From Comamonas sp. KCTC 72670 (lineage in GTDB: Bacteria; Myxococcota; Myxococcia; Myxococcales; Myxococcaceae): a DNA stretch of 64,000 nt. The DNA lies in NCBI GenBank assembly GCA_014656495.1, contig BNCN01000015.1:1-64000 (forward strand), read 5' to 3'. Both the position numbers and the translations under genes were made by a program. Below, in pieces: positions 6,603-15,939 of this stretch. Every line of letters starts with the position of its first letter. Positions within the stretch are counted from its first letter, which is position 1. The notes under the pieces were generated by a model. It was not told where the DNA came from. It searched no databases and saw only the letters and a list, made by a program, of their open reading frames with translations.

Positions 6603-9347
6603 TCAATATGACTCCACCAGGATGACATGCCGGGTCCACCCTGCCCGGTGGTCCCGGTCCAACCAGCGCTGGCGCTCGTCCCGCAGGGCCACCGCGGGCT
6701 GGGCGCCCTCGCGGATGCGGCGGCGGACCCCGTCGAAGAAGCGACCGGCGGCGTCCGGGATGTCCACCGTGGAGGCCAGCACCGCGCGCGCGCCGGCGTC
6801 GATGAAGGCCGCGGGCAGACTGAAGGGCTCGTGGCTGGTGGTGGAGTTCGCCGCGCGGCCGGCGCTGCACGCCGCCAGGAAGACCATGGGGGCGCCCGTG
6901 AGCTTCTGCTGGCGCACCACGTCCGCGGTGAGCGCGTACCGGCCGCTCGTCTCCGGGGACAGCACCACCAGCGAGGCGTCCGACAGCGACGGGTCCATGA
7001 TGCCGTGGGCGTGGATTTCAATCTCCGTGGCGTCGCGCATGTCCGCCAGCACCCGCGCGGGCGTGGCGTCCGAGCCGGAGAGCACCTGCAGCGGCACCGC
7101 CTCCTGCTCCTGCGAAGGGAACCACGGGGGCAGCCTCGGGAGCTGGAGCAGCGCGGGCGCGTCCACGCTGGAGACGACGAGCCGCCGCGCCGTGGGCGTG
7201 GAGCGGGGCTGCGACGTGTGGCCCAGCCGGAAGCTCCACGCCACGTCCGGCGGCAGCAGGTCCGTGCGCCCGAAGACGGGAGGCCACGCCAGCACGTCCA
7301 CGTGCGCGCAGCCCTTCAGGGCCTGGCGCAGCCGCTCCGGCACCAGGCGCGAGGTGTCCACGCGGCTGAAGGGCCCCTGCCGGTCCGACTCGTAGTGCCC
7401 CAGCACCTCGCCCGTCGTCCCCCGCGCCACCAGCACCGTGCGCTCACCGTGCACGGCCGCCGCCAGGGCGCACCGCCGCGGCACGGGCGTGCCGAGCTGC
7501 GCGGCCATCAACTCCAGCGCCTGCGCGTATTCCCCCGCCTTGCCCGCGTCGGTGACGAGCGAGGAGTAGCTCAGCGCCCAGGCCTCGCGCGCCAGCGAGT
7601 CCCCGCGGGGCAGCGCCTCCGCCTCCGTGAGGGTCTTCCGCAGCAAGGCCTGGCCCCGGGCGCGGTCGGAATCCAGCAGGAAGCGGCCCTCCACGTAATG
7701 GGCGTACACGGCGTCGCTGGGCATGGGGTTGCTGTGATTGGCCCACGCCAACGCGCGCTGGAGCAGCGCCTCATCCCCGGGCTTCGGCCGGGTGCGTGAC
7801 AGCTCCGCGAGGTTGACGGCGAAGAGCAGGCTGAGCGGCTCGTTCTCGCAGGCGGCGTTCGCGTCCACCTCGCGGCGCGCGTCGTCCATGCGGTTGTCCA
7901 GGTAGTACGTGTGGGCCAGGTTCTCCCGGGGCCAGACGCAGTTGCCACGGCCGCGCGCGGACCACTCCTCGATATAGGCGCGCGAGCTGGCGAAGTCTCC
8001 GCGCGAGCGGGTGATGGCGGCCAGCACCTCCAGCGCGGTGAACTCCATGTCCCATTCGCGAAGCTGGCGCGCCCAGGACCAGGCGGTGCGGGTGTGCTGC
8101 TCCCCCTCGGTGAGCCGCTGCAGGTCGGCGTAGAGGATGCCCAGCCGCAGCTCCAGGTCGACGCAGCGCGCGGAGAGGCCCTCCTCGCGGCAGCGCTGGA
8201 GCGCGTTGAAGAAGCGCTGCTCGGCCTTCCACCACTTGCCCTCGGCCGTCTCGCGGATGGCCTCCTCGCGTTCGATGTAGAGGTTGAACCAGGGGTCGTT
8301 CTGGCGCTTCGCGCGCTCCACCACCTGGGCGGTCAACCGGCGCGTGGCGCGCGCATGCTGCGCCGTGCCCAGGAAGAGGTCGTCTTCACCGGAGGCCAGC
8401 ACGCGCTCCAGCAAGCGGTCCGGCCGGTCCAGCTTGCCCTTCACCAGGGACGCGTACTCGCGGGCCAGCTCGCCGCGGCGCGTGAAGTTCCGGCCGCTCA
8501 CGCGCTTGACGTAGTCCGCCAGCGTGGAGCCGCCATGCCCCCTGTCCAGCTCCTGCGCCAGGGGCATCAGGGCCAGGACCCGCTCCTTCGAGGGCGCCGC
8601 GCGGACCGCGTCATAGAAGACCTGACGGACGACCCCCGGGTCCCTCCGGGCGGCGTCCAGCGGCAGGGGCGCCGTCGGGTCGTCCACCAGCGCGAGCGTG
8701 GCGTCCCGCGCCTCCTTCCACCGGCGCGCGCGATCCAGCGTGGCGTCGCGTTGCTCGCGGGCGTTGGCCTTGGCCTCCTGGCTCCAGCCCTGCTCATTCA
8801 GCAGCGCCACCTGTTCGAAGGTGTCCGCCGCCTTCAGGGTGAGCCCCATCTCCTGGAGCACGAGCGCCCGGTTCCACAGGGCCTGCGGATGTCGCGGCTG
8901 CGCCTTCAGGGCCCCGTCCAGCAAGCGCAGGGCCTGCTCATGGGAGCCCCGGGCCAGGTACACCGCCGCCAGGTCGCTGTCGCGGTCCGGGGAGGAAGGC
9001 AGGCGCTCCAGGAAGGAGGCCGCCTGGTTCCATTCACCCTGAAGGGCATAGGCGGACGCGATTCCGGACAAATCGCCCGCCTCCTCCAACCGGGCGAGGT
9101 CGCGCAGCGGGATCGGTTCAGGTGGAACGGGGCAGCCCCCCGCGGAAGTGCGCCGCCGGTAGCGGTCCGCCTCCGGGTGCGTGAGGCGGGCCTCGATGCG
9201 CGACGCGGCGCGGCGCTCGGTCCAGAACTGCGGCGACACGGGCGCTCCGCTCCCCTTGGAGGGCGTGCGGGCAAGCAGGACGGTCAACACCAACACGGGC
9301 GTGGCCAGCGCCAGGACCAGGACTTTGTCGTACGCCGGCTTCAACAT
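6603..9347 (-). CDS. membrane-anchored TPR-CHAT caspase-like protease
   Basis: A 914-residue protein with an N-terminal membrane anchor at about 8-26 and no signal-peptidase site. About 600 residues of TPR-like repeats follow, then a C-terminal CHAT domain from about 640. The catalytic dyad of the clan CD peptidase fold is present: histidine in EIHAHG (H781, with H779 nearby) and cysteine in FLAACSAG (C827). With an N-in anchor, both TPR and protease parts would lie outside the inner membrane. The first ~350 TPR residues are a paralogue of the ectodomain of the zinc-finger membrane protein at 3146-4552. CHAT-TPR proteins elsewhere are regulated proteases, including the TPR-CHAT partner of type III-E CRISPR, but no cas genes occur here. 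The natural substrate is unknown; the neighbouring anti-sigma factor is an attractive guess. Confidence 0.85.
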   Translation of the reverse strand: MLKPAYDKVLVLALATPVLVLTVLLARTPSKGSGAPVSPQFWTERRAASRIEARLTHPEADRYRRRTSAGGCPVPPEPIPLRDLARLEEAGDLSGIASAYALQGEWNQAASFLERLPSSPDRDSDLAAVYLARGSHEQALRLLDGALKAQPRHPQALWNRALVLQEMGLTLKAADTFEQVALLNEQGWSQEAKANAREQRDATLDRARRWKEARDATLALVDDPTAPLPLDAARRDPGVVRQVFYDAVRAAPSKERVLALMPLAQELDRGHGGSTLADYVKRVSGRNFTRRGELAREYASLVKGKLDRPDRLLERVLASGEDDLFLGTAQHARATRRLTAQVVERAKRQNDPWFNLYIEREEAIRETAEGKWWKAEQRFFNALQRCREEGLSARCVDLELRLGILYADLQRLTEGEQHTRTAWSWARQLREWDMEFTALEVLAAITRSRGDFASSRAYIEEWSARGRGNCVWPRENLAHTYYLDNRMDDARREVDANAACENEPLSLLFAVNLAELSRTRPKPGDEALLQRALAWANHSNPMPSDAVYAHYVEGRFLLDSDRARGQALLRKTLTEAEALPRGDSLAREAWALSYSSLVTDAGKAGEYAQALELMAAQLGTPVPRRCALAAAVHGERTVLVARGTTGEVLGHYESDRQGPFSRVDTSRLVPERLRQALKGCAHVDVLAWPPVFGRTDLLPPDVAWSFRLGHTSQPRSTPTARRLVVSSVDAPALLQLPRLPPWFPSQEQEAVPLQVLSGSDATPARVLADMRDATEIEIHAHGIMDPSLSDASLVVLSPETSGRYALTADVVRQQKLTGAPMVFLAACSAGRAANSTTSHEPFSLPAAFIDAGARAVLASTVDIPDAAGRFFDGVRRRIREGAQPAVALRDERQRWLDRDHRAGWTRHVILVESY

Positions 9348-9777
9348 GCTGCCCCCTCGGGCGCCATCCCCCGAACCAGCCGCCCAACCACCGCGTTGTA
9401 CACCATCAATCCTTCCCCACCGACTTCCGGTGGGGGTCGAGCGGCTGTCATCGCGTGAATTTTCTCCGCATTTTCAGCGCTCCTCACCGGCCACCCACCC
9501 ACAGGGCGCCGGGTGGTCAGGCCGTGAACCAGGCAGCCTCACCTGGAGACGGCTTGCGCCAAAAACCTTGAGTGCAGGCCAGGCCCGCATCCCTTCGGAA
9601 TCACTGTCGCTACGCGGCTCCAAGCCAGGGTGGCGACAACGGCCCGCCCGCCAGCCCGCCCCTCGGAGGAGACGGCGGGGGCCCCCCGGCCCGAGGGTTT
9701 TCCAACAGGGCACGAGCGGGAAGTAGCACGTCCGCCTGAGTGTCCCACTGCGCCAACCTGGAACGAAAGGACCTCGC
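9348..9777. other. 430-bp intergenic region
   Basis: Lies between the divergent CHAT and lyase genes. A perfect hairpin (8-bp arms CCCCACCG/CGGTGGGG at 9415-9422 and 9428-9435, 5-base loop) sits 68 bp before the CHAT start and could act in its leader. An AAAGGA six bases before the TTG at 9778 is the lyase ribosome-binding site. No gene was supported. Confidence 0.4.
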
Positions 9778-10842
9778 TTGACGCAGCTGTTTCGACTTGC
9801 CGCCTTGGTGTCACTGATTCCCACGTTCGCCACCGCGGACGTGGTGTGGAAGGGTGACTTCGAGACGGGCAACATCTCGCAGTGGACGCGCAGCCAGAGC
9901 GTTGCCAACAGCCGGCTCCAGGTCGTGACGGATGTCGTTCGCGAAGGACGTTACGCGTTGAAGGCCACGGTGCGTCAGGGCGATGACCCCATTGGCGCCA
10001 GCGGCAACCGCAATGAATTGCTCTACATCAGCCAGGAGAAGGTGAACTCCACCTGGTACTACAAGTGGAGCACCCTCTTCCCGACGAACTACCCGCTCGA
10101 TGAACGGTGGCAGGTCTTCGCGCAGTGGCATCAGGCGGGCTGCTGCGGCTCCCCCCCGCTGGAGTTCTACGCGCGCAACGATGAGCTGTACATGCGCGTG
10201 GGCGGCGCGAAGGGCAAGGTGCTGTGGACCGCGCCAATGCAGCGCGGTGACTGGCATGACTTCGTGCTGGAGGTGAAGTGGTCGCCGGATGCCAAGGCGG
10301 GCTTCGTCCAGCTCTGGCACAACGGGAAGCTCGTCGTGAAGAAGACCCACGCCGCGACGCAGTTCGGCAAGGAGCTGAACTACTTGAAGCTGGGCCTCTA
10401 CCGCGACAGCTCCATCCGCCCCGAGGCGAGCGTCTACCACGACGGCTTCCACATGGCCTCGACGCTGGAGGCGGTGCTGCCGCCCCCGCCTCCGCCGCCC
10501 CCCGAGCCGGAGCCCGCTCCGACCGAGCCCGAGCCCACCGAGCCCGAGCCCACGCCCCCCCTTCCGGAGGAGCGCACCGACACCCCGTTGGAGCAGCCCA
10601 CCACGCCCGACGCGCCCACCGCCGAGACGCCCGTCGCCTATCCGCAGAACCGCTGGGGCGTCACCACGCGAGAGGGAACCATCACGCCGGAGAATCCCCT
10701 GGGCGAGCCTCAGGCGCAGAGCTGCAGCGCCACCGGCGCGGGCAGCGCGCCGTTCACCGCCGCCGTGGGGCTGCTCTCGCTGGGCGCGCTCTTCGTCCGC
10801 CGCCGCAAGGCCGCCGAGGCCCGCGCGCACGCGAAGCGCTGA
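9778..10842 (+). CDS. secreted polysaccharide lyase-like protein with MYXO-CTERM anchor
   Basis: A 354-residue exported protein. Residues 1-20 are a signal peptide ending ATA before DVVWKGDFETG. Residues about 21-225 resemble the heparin-lyase-I-like jelly roll (DFETGNISQW, YYKWSTLFPTNYPL, QVFAQWHQ, DWHDFVLEVKWS, LKLGLYRDS). A Pro/Glu/Thr-rich linker at about 235-285 leads to a C-terminal tail with a short Ser-Cys-Ser motif at C316, a hydrophobic stretch and RRRK. That tail has the organisation of the MYXO-CTERM sorting signal, so the protein should be processed at the cysteine and displayed on the surface. Translation appears to begin at TTG (AAAGGA six bases before); no in-frame ATG precedes the signal peptide. 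Substrate is inferred only from fold resemblance. Confidence 0.78.
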   Translation: MTQLFRLAALVSLIPTFATADVVWKGDFETGNISQWTRSQSVANSRLQVVTDVVREGRYALKATVRQGDDPIGASGNRNELLYISQEKVNSTWYYKWSTLFPTNYPLDERWQVFAQWHQAGCCGSPPLEFYARNDELYMRVGGAKGKVLWTAPMQRGDWHDFVLEVKWSPDAKAGFVQLWHNGKLVVKKTHAATQFGKELNYLKLGLYRDSSIRPEASVYHDGFHMASTLEAVLPPPPPPPPEPEPAPTEPEPTEPEPTPPLPEERTDTPLEQPTTPDAPTAETPVAYPQNRWGVTTREGTITPENPLGEPQAQSCSATGAGSAPFTAAVGLLSLGALFVRRRKAAEARAHAKR

Positions 10843-10864
10843 GCCCGCGGCGTGGGTCTCCGAG

Positions 10865-11401
10865 TCAGGGCTCCTTGAGGAGGTGGAGCCCCTCGGAGAC
10901 CTTGGCCAGCAGCGCGCGCAGCGTGGTGTGCTCCTCTTCGCTCAGAGGCGCCATCAACGCGGCGATGCGCCGGAAGTGGTCCGGCAGCATGCCTTCAACC
11001 AGTTGTCGGGCCTTGGACGTGAGGCGCACCGTGTACATGCGCCGGTCCTCCGGATGGTCCTCGCGGGAGATGAGGCCGTCCTTCTCCAGCGTGTCCAGCA
11101 GCCCCGTCATCGTGGCGCGGCTGACACCGGAGCTCTCCGCGAGGTCGGCCGGCGTGAGCGCGCCCTCCACGTCCTCCGTGGAGTACAGGCGCACCAGCAC
11201 CGTGAAGCGGCCCAGCGACAAGCCGTGGCGCCCCAGGTGCGCCTCGTACGCGCTCGACAGGTCATGCGAGGCCCGCAGCAGCGTGATGCACGTCTCGATG
11301 GCGCGCGCGTCGAACTCGGGGAAGCGCTGTGCCAGACGCTGAAGCCGCTCATAGCGGGGTCCGGCCGCGAGGGTCGAAGGGTTGGAGGGTCGGGTCGGCA
11401 C
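10865..11401 (-). CDS. MarR-family transcriptional regulator
   Basis: A 178-residue winged-helix repressor. The MarR core runs from about residue 35 to 165, with LTPADLAESSGVSRATMTGLLDTLEKDGLISREDHPEDRRMYTVRLT giving the recognition helix and the wing with its conserved D-x-R. The start is GTG with a GAGG about ten bases upstream. A 17-bp palindrome 20 bases before the start suggests autoregulation. The neighbours are a convergent lyase and a divergent YdjM-like membrane protein 245 bp away; either could be a target, but nothing here names a ligand. Confidence 0.88.
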   Translation of the reverse strand: MPTRPSNPSTLAAGPRYERLQRLAQRFPEFDARAIETCITLLRASHDLSSAYEAHLGRHGLSLGRFTVLVRLYSTEDVEGALTPADLAESSGVSRATMTGLLDTLEKDGLISREDHPEDRRMYTVRLTSKARQLVEGMLPDHFRRIAALMAPLSEEEHTTLRALLAKVSEGLHLLKEP

Positions 11402-11420
11402 GGCCCTGACCTCGTAAGGC

Positions 11421-11437
11421 GCCTAACGGTTTTAGGC
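11421..11437. promoter_or_regulatory. palindromic operator in front of the marR-like gene
   Basis: GCCTAA-N5-TTAGGC is a perfect 6-bp inverted repeat with a 5-bp spacer. It has the size and symmetry of MarR-family operators and is placed where a bound dimer would block the repressor's own promoter. Binding by the adjacent regulator is inferred. The 209 bp between it and the gene at 11647 show nothing else. Confidence 0.6.
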
Positions 11438-11646
11438 AACGAGAAAGGTGGCCCCTGGCCCCGGGGGCGCCTGGCGTCATGAACAGCCCGTGCTGGACGT
11501 GAAGGACGACACCGTGCAGGCAGCCTTGCGCCGTGCGTGCGAAGAGGTGGGCTTGCCGGAGTCGCTGCGGGGCTGCTCGGCACGCCTGGGCAATCGCCCG
11601 TGCCCGCGTGAGGACGGCGCGCGGCGTGGCATAGGCTGCGGGCACC

Positions 11647-12183
11647 ATGAATCCCATCGTCCATGCCGAGCTGGCCTGGCTCGCGGCCCAGGGGCTGCGT
11701 GAGCGCAGAGACCGCATCCTCGTCACCTGCGCGGGGCTGGCTCCGGACCTGGATGGGCTCACGCTGCTCGTGAGTGAAGACGCCTATCTTCGCTATCACC
11801 ACGTCATCTTCCATGGGTACGTGGGTGCCCTCGTCACGGCGACGGTCTGCGCGGCGCTGGCGCATCAGCGGCTCCGGGTGGCGGCGTTGGCGTTGGGCAC
11901 CTTCCACCTGCACCTGCTCTGCGACCTCGCGGGCAGCGGGCCCGGGTGGCCCATCTTCTACTTCTGGCCCACGAGCATGCATTCGTGGTTCTGGTCGGGA
12001 CAGTGGGACCTCGCCTCCTGGCAGAACGCGGTCATCGGGCTGGCCACGACGCTGCTGTGTCTGGCCTGCGCGCTGCGCTTCCGCCGCACCTTCGTGGAGG
12101 TGTTCTCCGCCCGGTGGGACGCGGAGGTCACTCGCACGCTGCGGCGCCGATTCCTCCGTGAGGAATTCGTGCGAGAACCATGA
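11647..12183 (+). CDS. YdjM/DUF457-like membrane-bound metal-dependent hydrolase
   Basis: A 178-residue integral membrane protein of the YdjM / YbcI type. The histidine and aspartate motifs are in order: HAELAWL at residue 6, PDLDG at 33-37, HHVIFHG at about 51-57 and FHLHLLCDLAGSGPGWPIFYFWP around 87-110. Hydrophobic segments lie between them and near 125-142. Members are annotated as metal-dependent hydrolases, but no reaction has been firmly assigned. The ATG follows a spacer without a strong Shine-Dalgarno sequence. It does not overlap its neighbours. Confidence 0.72.
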   Translation: MNPIVHAELAWLAAQGLRERRDRILVTCAGLAPDLDGLTLLVSEDAYLRYHHVIFHGYVGALVTATVCAALAHQRLRVAALALGTFHLHLLCDLAGSGPGWPIFYFWPTSMHSWFWSGQWDLASWQNAVIGLATTLLCLACALRFRRTFVEVFSARWDAEVTRTLRRRFLREEFVREP

Positions 12184-12190
12184 CGTGATT

Positions 12191-12222
12191 GTCCATGCGT
12201 CCAACTTCAGCATGGACGCATG
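12191..12222 (+). promoter_or_regulatory. start-codon hairpin of the MuiA-like gene
   Basis: Two mutually exclusive stems can form: 12194-12202 with 12214-12222 (9 bp, which buries the ATG at 12220) and 12191-12197 with 12211-12217 (7 bp). This could tune initiation, or it may be chance. Confidence 0.3.
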
Positions 12223-12837
12223 CACATCCTCGGACTCGGGTTGATGGCCGCGAGCGTGATGGGAGCCACGCTCGAGGCTCCCATCACGTCAGTCACTGTC
12301 TACAGTGACCAGGCGCAAGTGGTTCGCGCTGGCAGCGTCACGGTGTCTGGCTCGCAGCGGGTGACGTTTCCCCGGCTGCCCAAGAACGTGGACACCGACT
12401 CCATCCGCGTCGAGGCTGACGGCGCGGAGGTGTCCCACGTCGACGTGCGCACGGTGACACGCGAGGCCTTCTCTCACGACGATGCGCGCAAGCTCATCGC
12501 GCGGACGGAGGAGGTCGACATCTCGCTCGCGCGCATCATCGCCGAGCGCAATGTCCACCACGCGCAGATTGAAGCGCTCCGGCGCATTCGTCCCAAGGTG
12601 CCGGATGAATCCGAGGCCGCGTGGGCCCAGACGAATCCTTCGGGCTGGAGCACCGCGGCGTCCTTCCTCGTGGACGTGAAGGTGGCGCTGGAGCCCGTGA
12701 CGACCGGCGGCTACGCACTCCAGTCCGACGATGGCATCGCGACCTGGAAGGTGAAGCTGGCCCCGGGCGAGAAGCGCACCGTGGACTTCGCCTTCCACGT
12801 CGACGCGCCCTCCAGCTACGAGACGAAGGGGTTGTAG
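12220..12837 (+). CDS. MuiA-like (DUF4140/DUF4139) protein, internally shortened
   Basis: A 205-residue product that looks like the two ends of a much longer family joined together. After a short signal-like N terminus, residues about 18-75 match the DUF4140 entry domain (ITSVTVYSDQAQVVRAG, FPRLPKNVDTDSIRVEADGAEV). The last ~50 residues (GIATWKVKLAPGEKRTVDFAFHVDAPSSYETKGL) match the very end of the DUF4139 domain. Normal relatives run to about 500-600 residues, with a coiled coil and most of a beta domain between these parts. Here fewer than 100 residues join them. The reading frame is intact, so either an in-frame deletion produced a mini-protein or it is a remnant. Function is unknown even for full-length members. 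Confidence 0.6.
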   Translation: MHILGLGLMAASVMGATLEAPITSVTVYSDQAQVVRAGSVTVSGSQRVTFPRLPKNVDTDSIRVEADGAEVSHVDVRTVTREAFSHDDARKLIARTEEVDISLARIIAERNVHHAQIEALRRIRPKVPDESEAAWAQTNPSGWSTAASFLVDVKVALEPVTTGGYALQSDDGIATWKVKLAPGEKRTVDFAFHVDAPSSYETKGL

Positions 12838-12839
12838 CC

Positions 12840-12874
12840 GGGGCATCCTGCCCCTCGCCGGGGCAATCTGCCCC
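12840..12874 (+). promoter_or_regulatory. paired enhancer sites for a sigma54 activator
   Basis: Two 15-bp palindromes of identical form GGGGCA-N3-TGCCCC lie at 12840-12854 and 12860-12874, exactly 20 bp apart and so on the same helical face. They sit 44 bp before a sigma54 promoter. The same site form recurs before the HtrA gene at 17722. The NtrC-type regulator encoded from 14571 is the natural candidate to bind them. Confidence 0.65.
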
Positions 12875-12917
12875 GTCCTGGAGGGCCCTCACGACACCGT
12901 GCCCGAATGAAGCCGCG

Positions 12918-12934
12918 TTGGCACAGCGGATGCT
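12918..12934 (+). promoter_or_regulatory. sigma54 promoter of the histidine kinase/NtrC operon
   Basis: TTGGCACA-GCGG-ATGCT matches the -24/-12 consensus TTGGCACG-N4-TTGCW with correct spacing and two mismatches. Transcription would begin near 12945, leaving a leader of about 165 bases that contains a GC-rich hairpin at roughly 12954-12988. Confidence 0.7.
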
Positions 12935-13110
12935 TTCTCCGAGGACAAGGAAGGAGCCCGGCCGCCTCGAAGGCCGGCGAGGGCTCATGCGGCAAACGTC
13001 GCCTTCCTTGTTGCAGCACTCGCGGTACGTTGTGAGAACCCACCTCCGGTCCGTGCGCACCCTCCCCCTCGAGGCGCACGGGCCGGAGCAGCCTCTTTCG
13101 CGAACCGCCC

Positions 13111-14570
13111 GTGAGACTCGCCCGCAAGTTCACCCTCGCCCTCGTCCTGCTCGCCATCGCCGTCATGGCGGGCCTGCAGTACTTCCAGGTCCGCCGCGAG
13201 CTCGAGCGCTCCGCCATGGACATGCAGCACGACCACCGGCTGCTCGGCCACACGCTCGCGGGCTCCATTGGCAAGGCGTGGCAGCTCGCGGGAGAGCGCG
13301 AGGCGCTGACGCTCTTGTCGCAGGCCAACCGCTTCCAGGAGCAGGTCCACCTGCGGTGGGTGTGGCTGGACGGAGGCCCCGGCACCCCGGACCTCACCGG
13401 CTTTCCGCCCCGGCTGCGCACGTCGCTGCTCCAGGGCAAGGACGGCTCCATGGTGGACCCCGCCGTGGACCCGGGCCTGCTGCACTCGTACACGCCCGTG
13501 CTCATCGGCAACCGCCTGGGCGCCATCGAAATCACCGAGTCCCTGGGTGCGCAGCGGCAGTACGTCAACACCGTCGTCCTGGGCACCTTCGCCGCCACCG
13601 CCGCCATGGCGTTGGGCTTCATCGTGGCCGCCATGGCCATGGGCCGCAGGCTGGTGGGCGAGCCCGTGGAGCAGCTCGTGTCGCTGGCGCACCGCATTGG
13701 CCAGGGCGACCTCACCGCCCGCGTGTCGCTGCCGCAGCGCCGGGGCGACGAGCTCACCACCCTGGCCGGCGCCATGAACCAGATGGGCGAGCAGTTGGAG
13801 GAGACGCGCTCGCGCCTGGCCACGGAGACGGCCGCGCGCCTGTCCGCCGTGGACCACCTGCGGCACGCCGACCGGCTCACCACCGTGGGCAAGCTGGCCT
13901 CCGGCGTGGCGCACGAGCTGGGCACCCCGCTCAACGTCGTCATGGGCCGGGCGAAGATGATCTCCTCCGGCGAGGCGGAGGGCGAGGAGGTGGGCGAGTG
14001 CGCGCAAATCATCTCGCAGCAGGCCCAGCACATGACGGCCATCATCCGGCAGCTCCTCGACTTCGCCCGGCGGCGCAAGCCCCACCGCGCCCCCGAGGAC
14101 GTGCAGGACCTGGTCGAGCGCTCCCTGTCCCTGCTGCGCTCCATGGCCGCGCGCAACAGCGTCACGCTGGAGACGGACATCCCCACCGGCCTCATGGTGC
14201 AGGTGGACGCGGGTCAGGTGCAGCAGGTGCTCACCAACCTGGTGATGAATGGCGTGCAGGCCATGAAGCAGCCGGGCACCGTGCGGGTGCGCGCCGAGCA
14301 TGCCCGGAGCACCCCGCCCCCTGACGTGGGCGGTCCGGAGGGGGACTTCGTGCGCGTGGACGTGGAGGACGAGGGCCAGGGCATCCCCGAGGACGTGCTG
14401 GCCCACGTCTTCGAGCCCTTCTTCACCACCAAGGACGTGGGCGAGGGCACCGGACTGGGCCTGTCTGTCTCCTATGGGCTCATGCAGGAACACGGCGGCT
14501 GGATTGCCGTGCGAAGCGAGCCCGGACGCGGTAGCTGCTTCTCCATCTACCTGCCGAAGGGTGAGGACAC

Positions 14571-14589
<19 letters not shown>
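13111..14589 (+). CDS. membrane sensor histidine kinase (HAMP, NtrB-like)
   Basis: A 492-residue kinase that should phosphorylate the NtrC-type regulator overlapping its 3' end. Transmembrane helices lie at about 7-23 and 153-177, flanking a periplasmic sensor of roughly 130 residues. A HAMP linker follows at about 178-231, then the HisKA dimerisation helix with phospho-acceptor H268 (GVAHELGTPLN). The ATPase domain has an N box (NLVMNGVQAMK), DEGQGI and GTGLGLS. The start is GTG. The nearest GGAG is about 20 bases upstream, so the exact start is less certain. The 19-bp overlap with the regulator indicates co-transcription from the sigma54 promoter at 12918. Confidence 0.88.
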
Positions 14590-15938
<1,349 letters not shown>

Positions 15939-15939
15939 G

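Noticed and set aside
6603..9347. TPR-CHAT protein as part of a type III-E CRISPR system
   Set aside because: No gRAMP/Cas7-11, Csx30 or CRISPR array occurs in the window, and this protein has a membrane anchor; only the CHAT/sigma logic is comparable.
11448..11702. 84-codon open frame between the MarR and YdjM-like genes
   Set aside because: No ribosome site, low-complexity Arg/Gly/Ala product, and overlap with the start of the YdjM-like gene in another frame.
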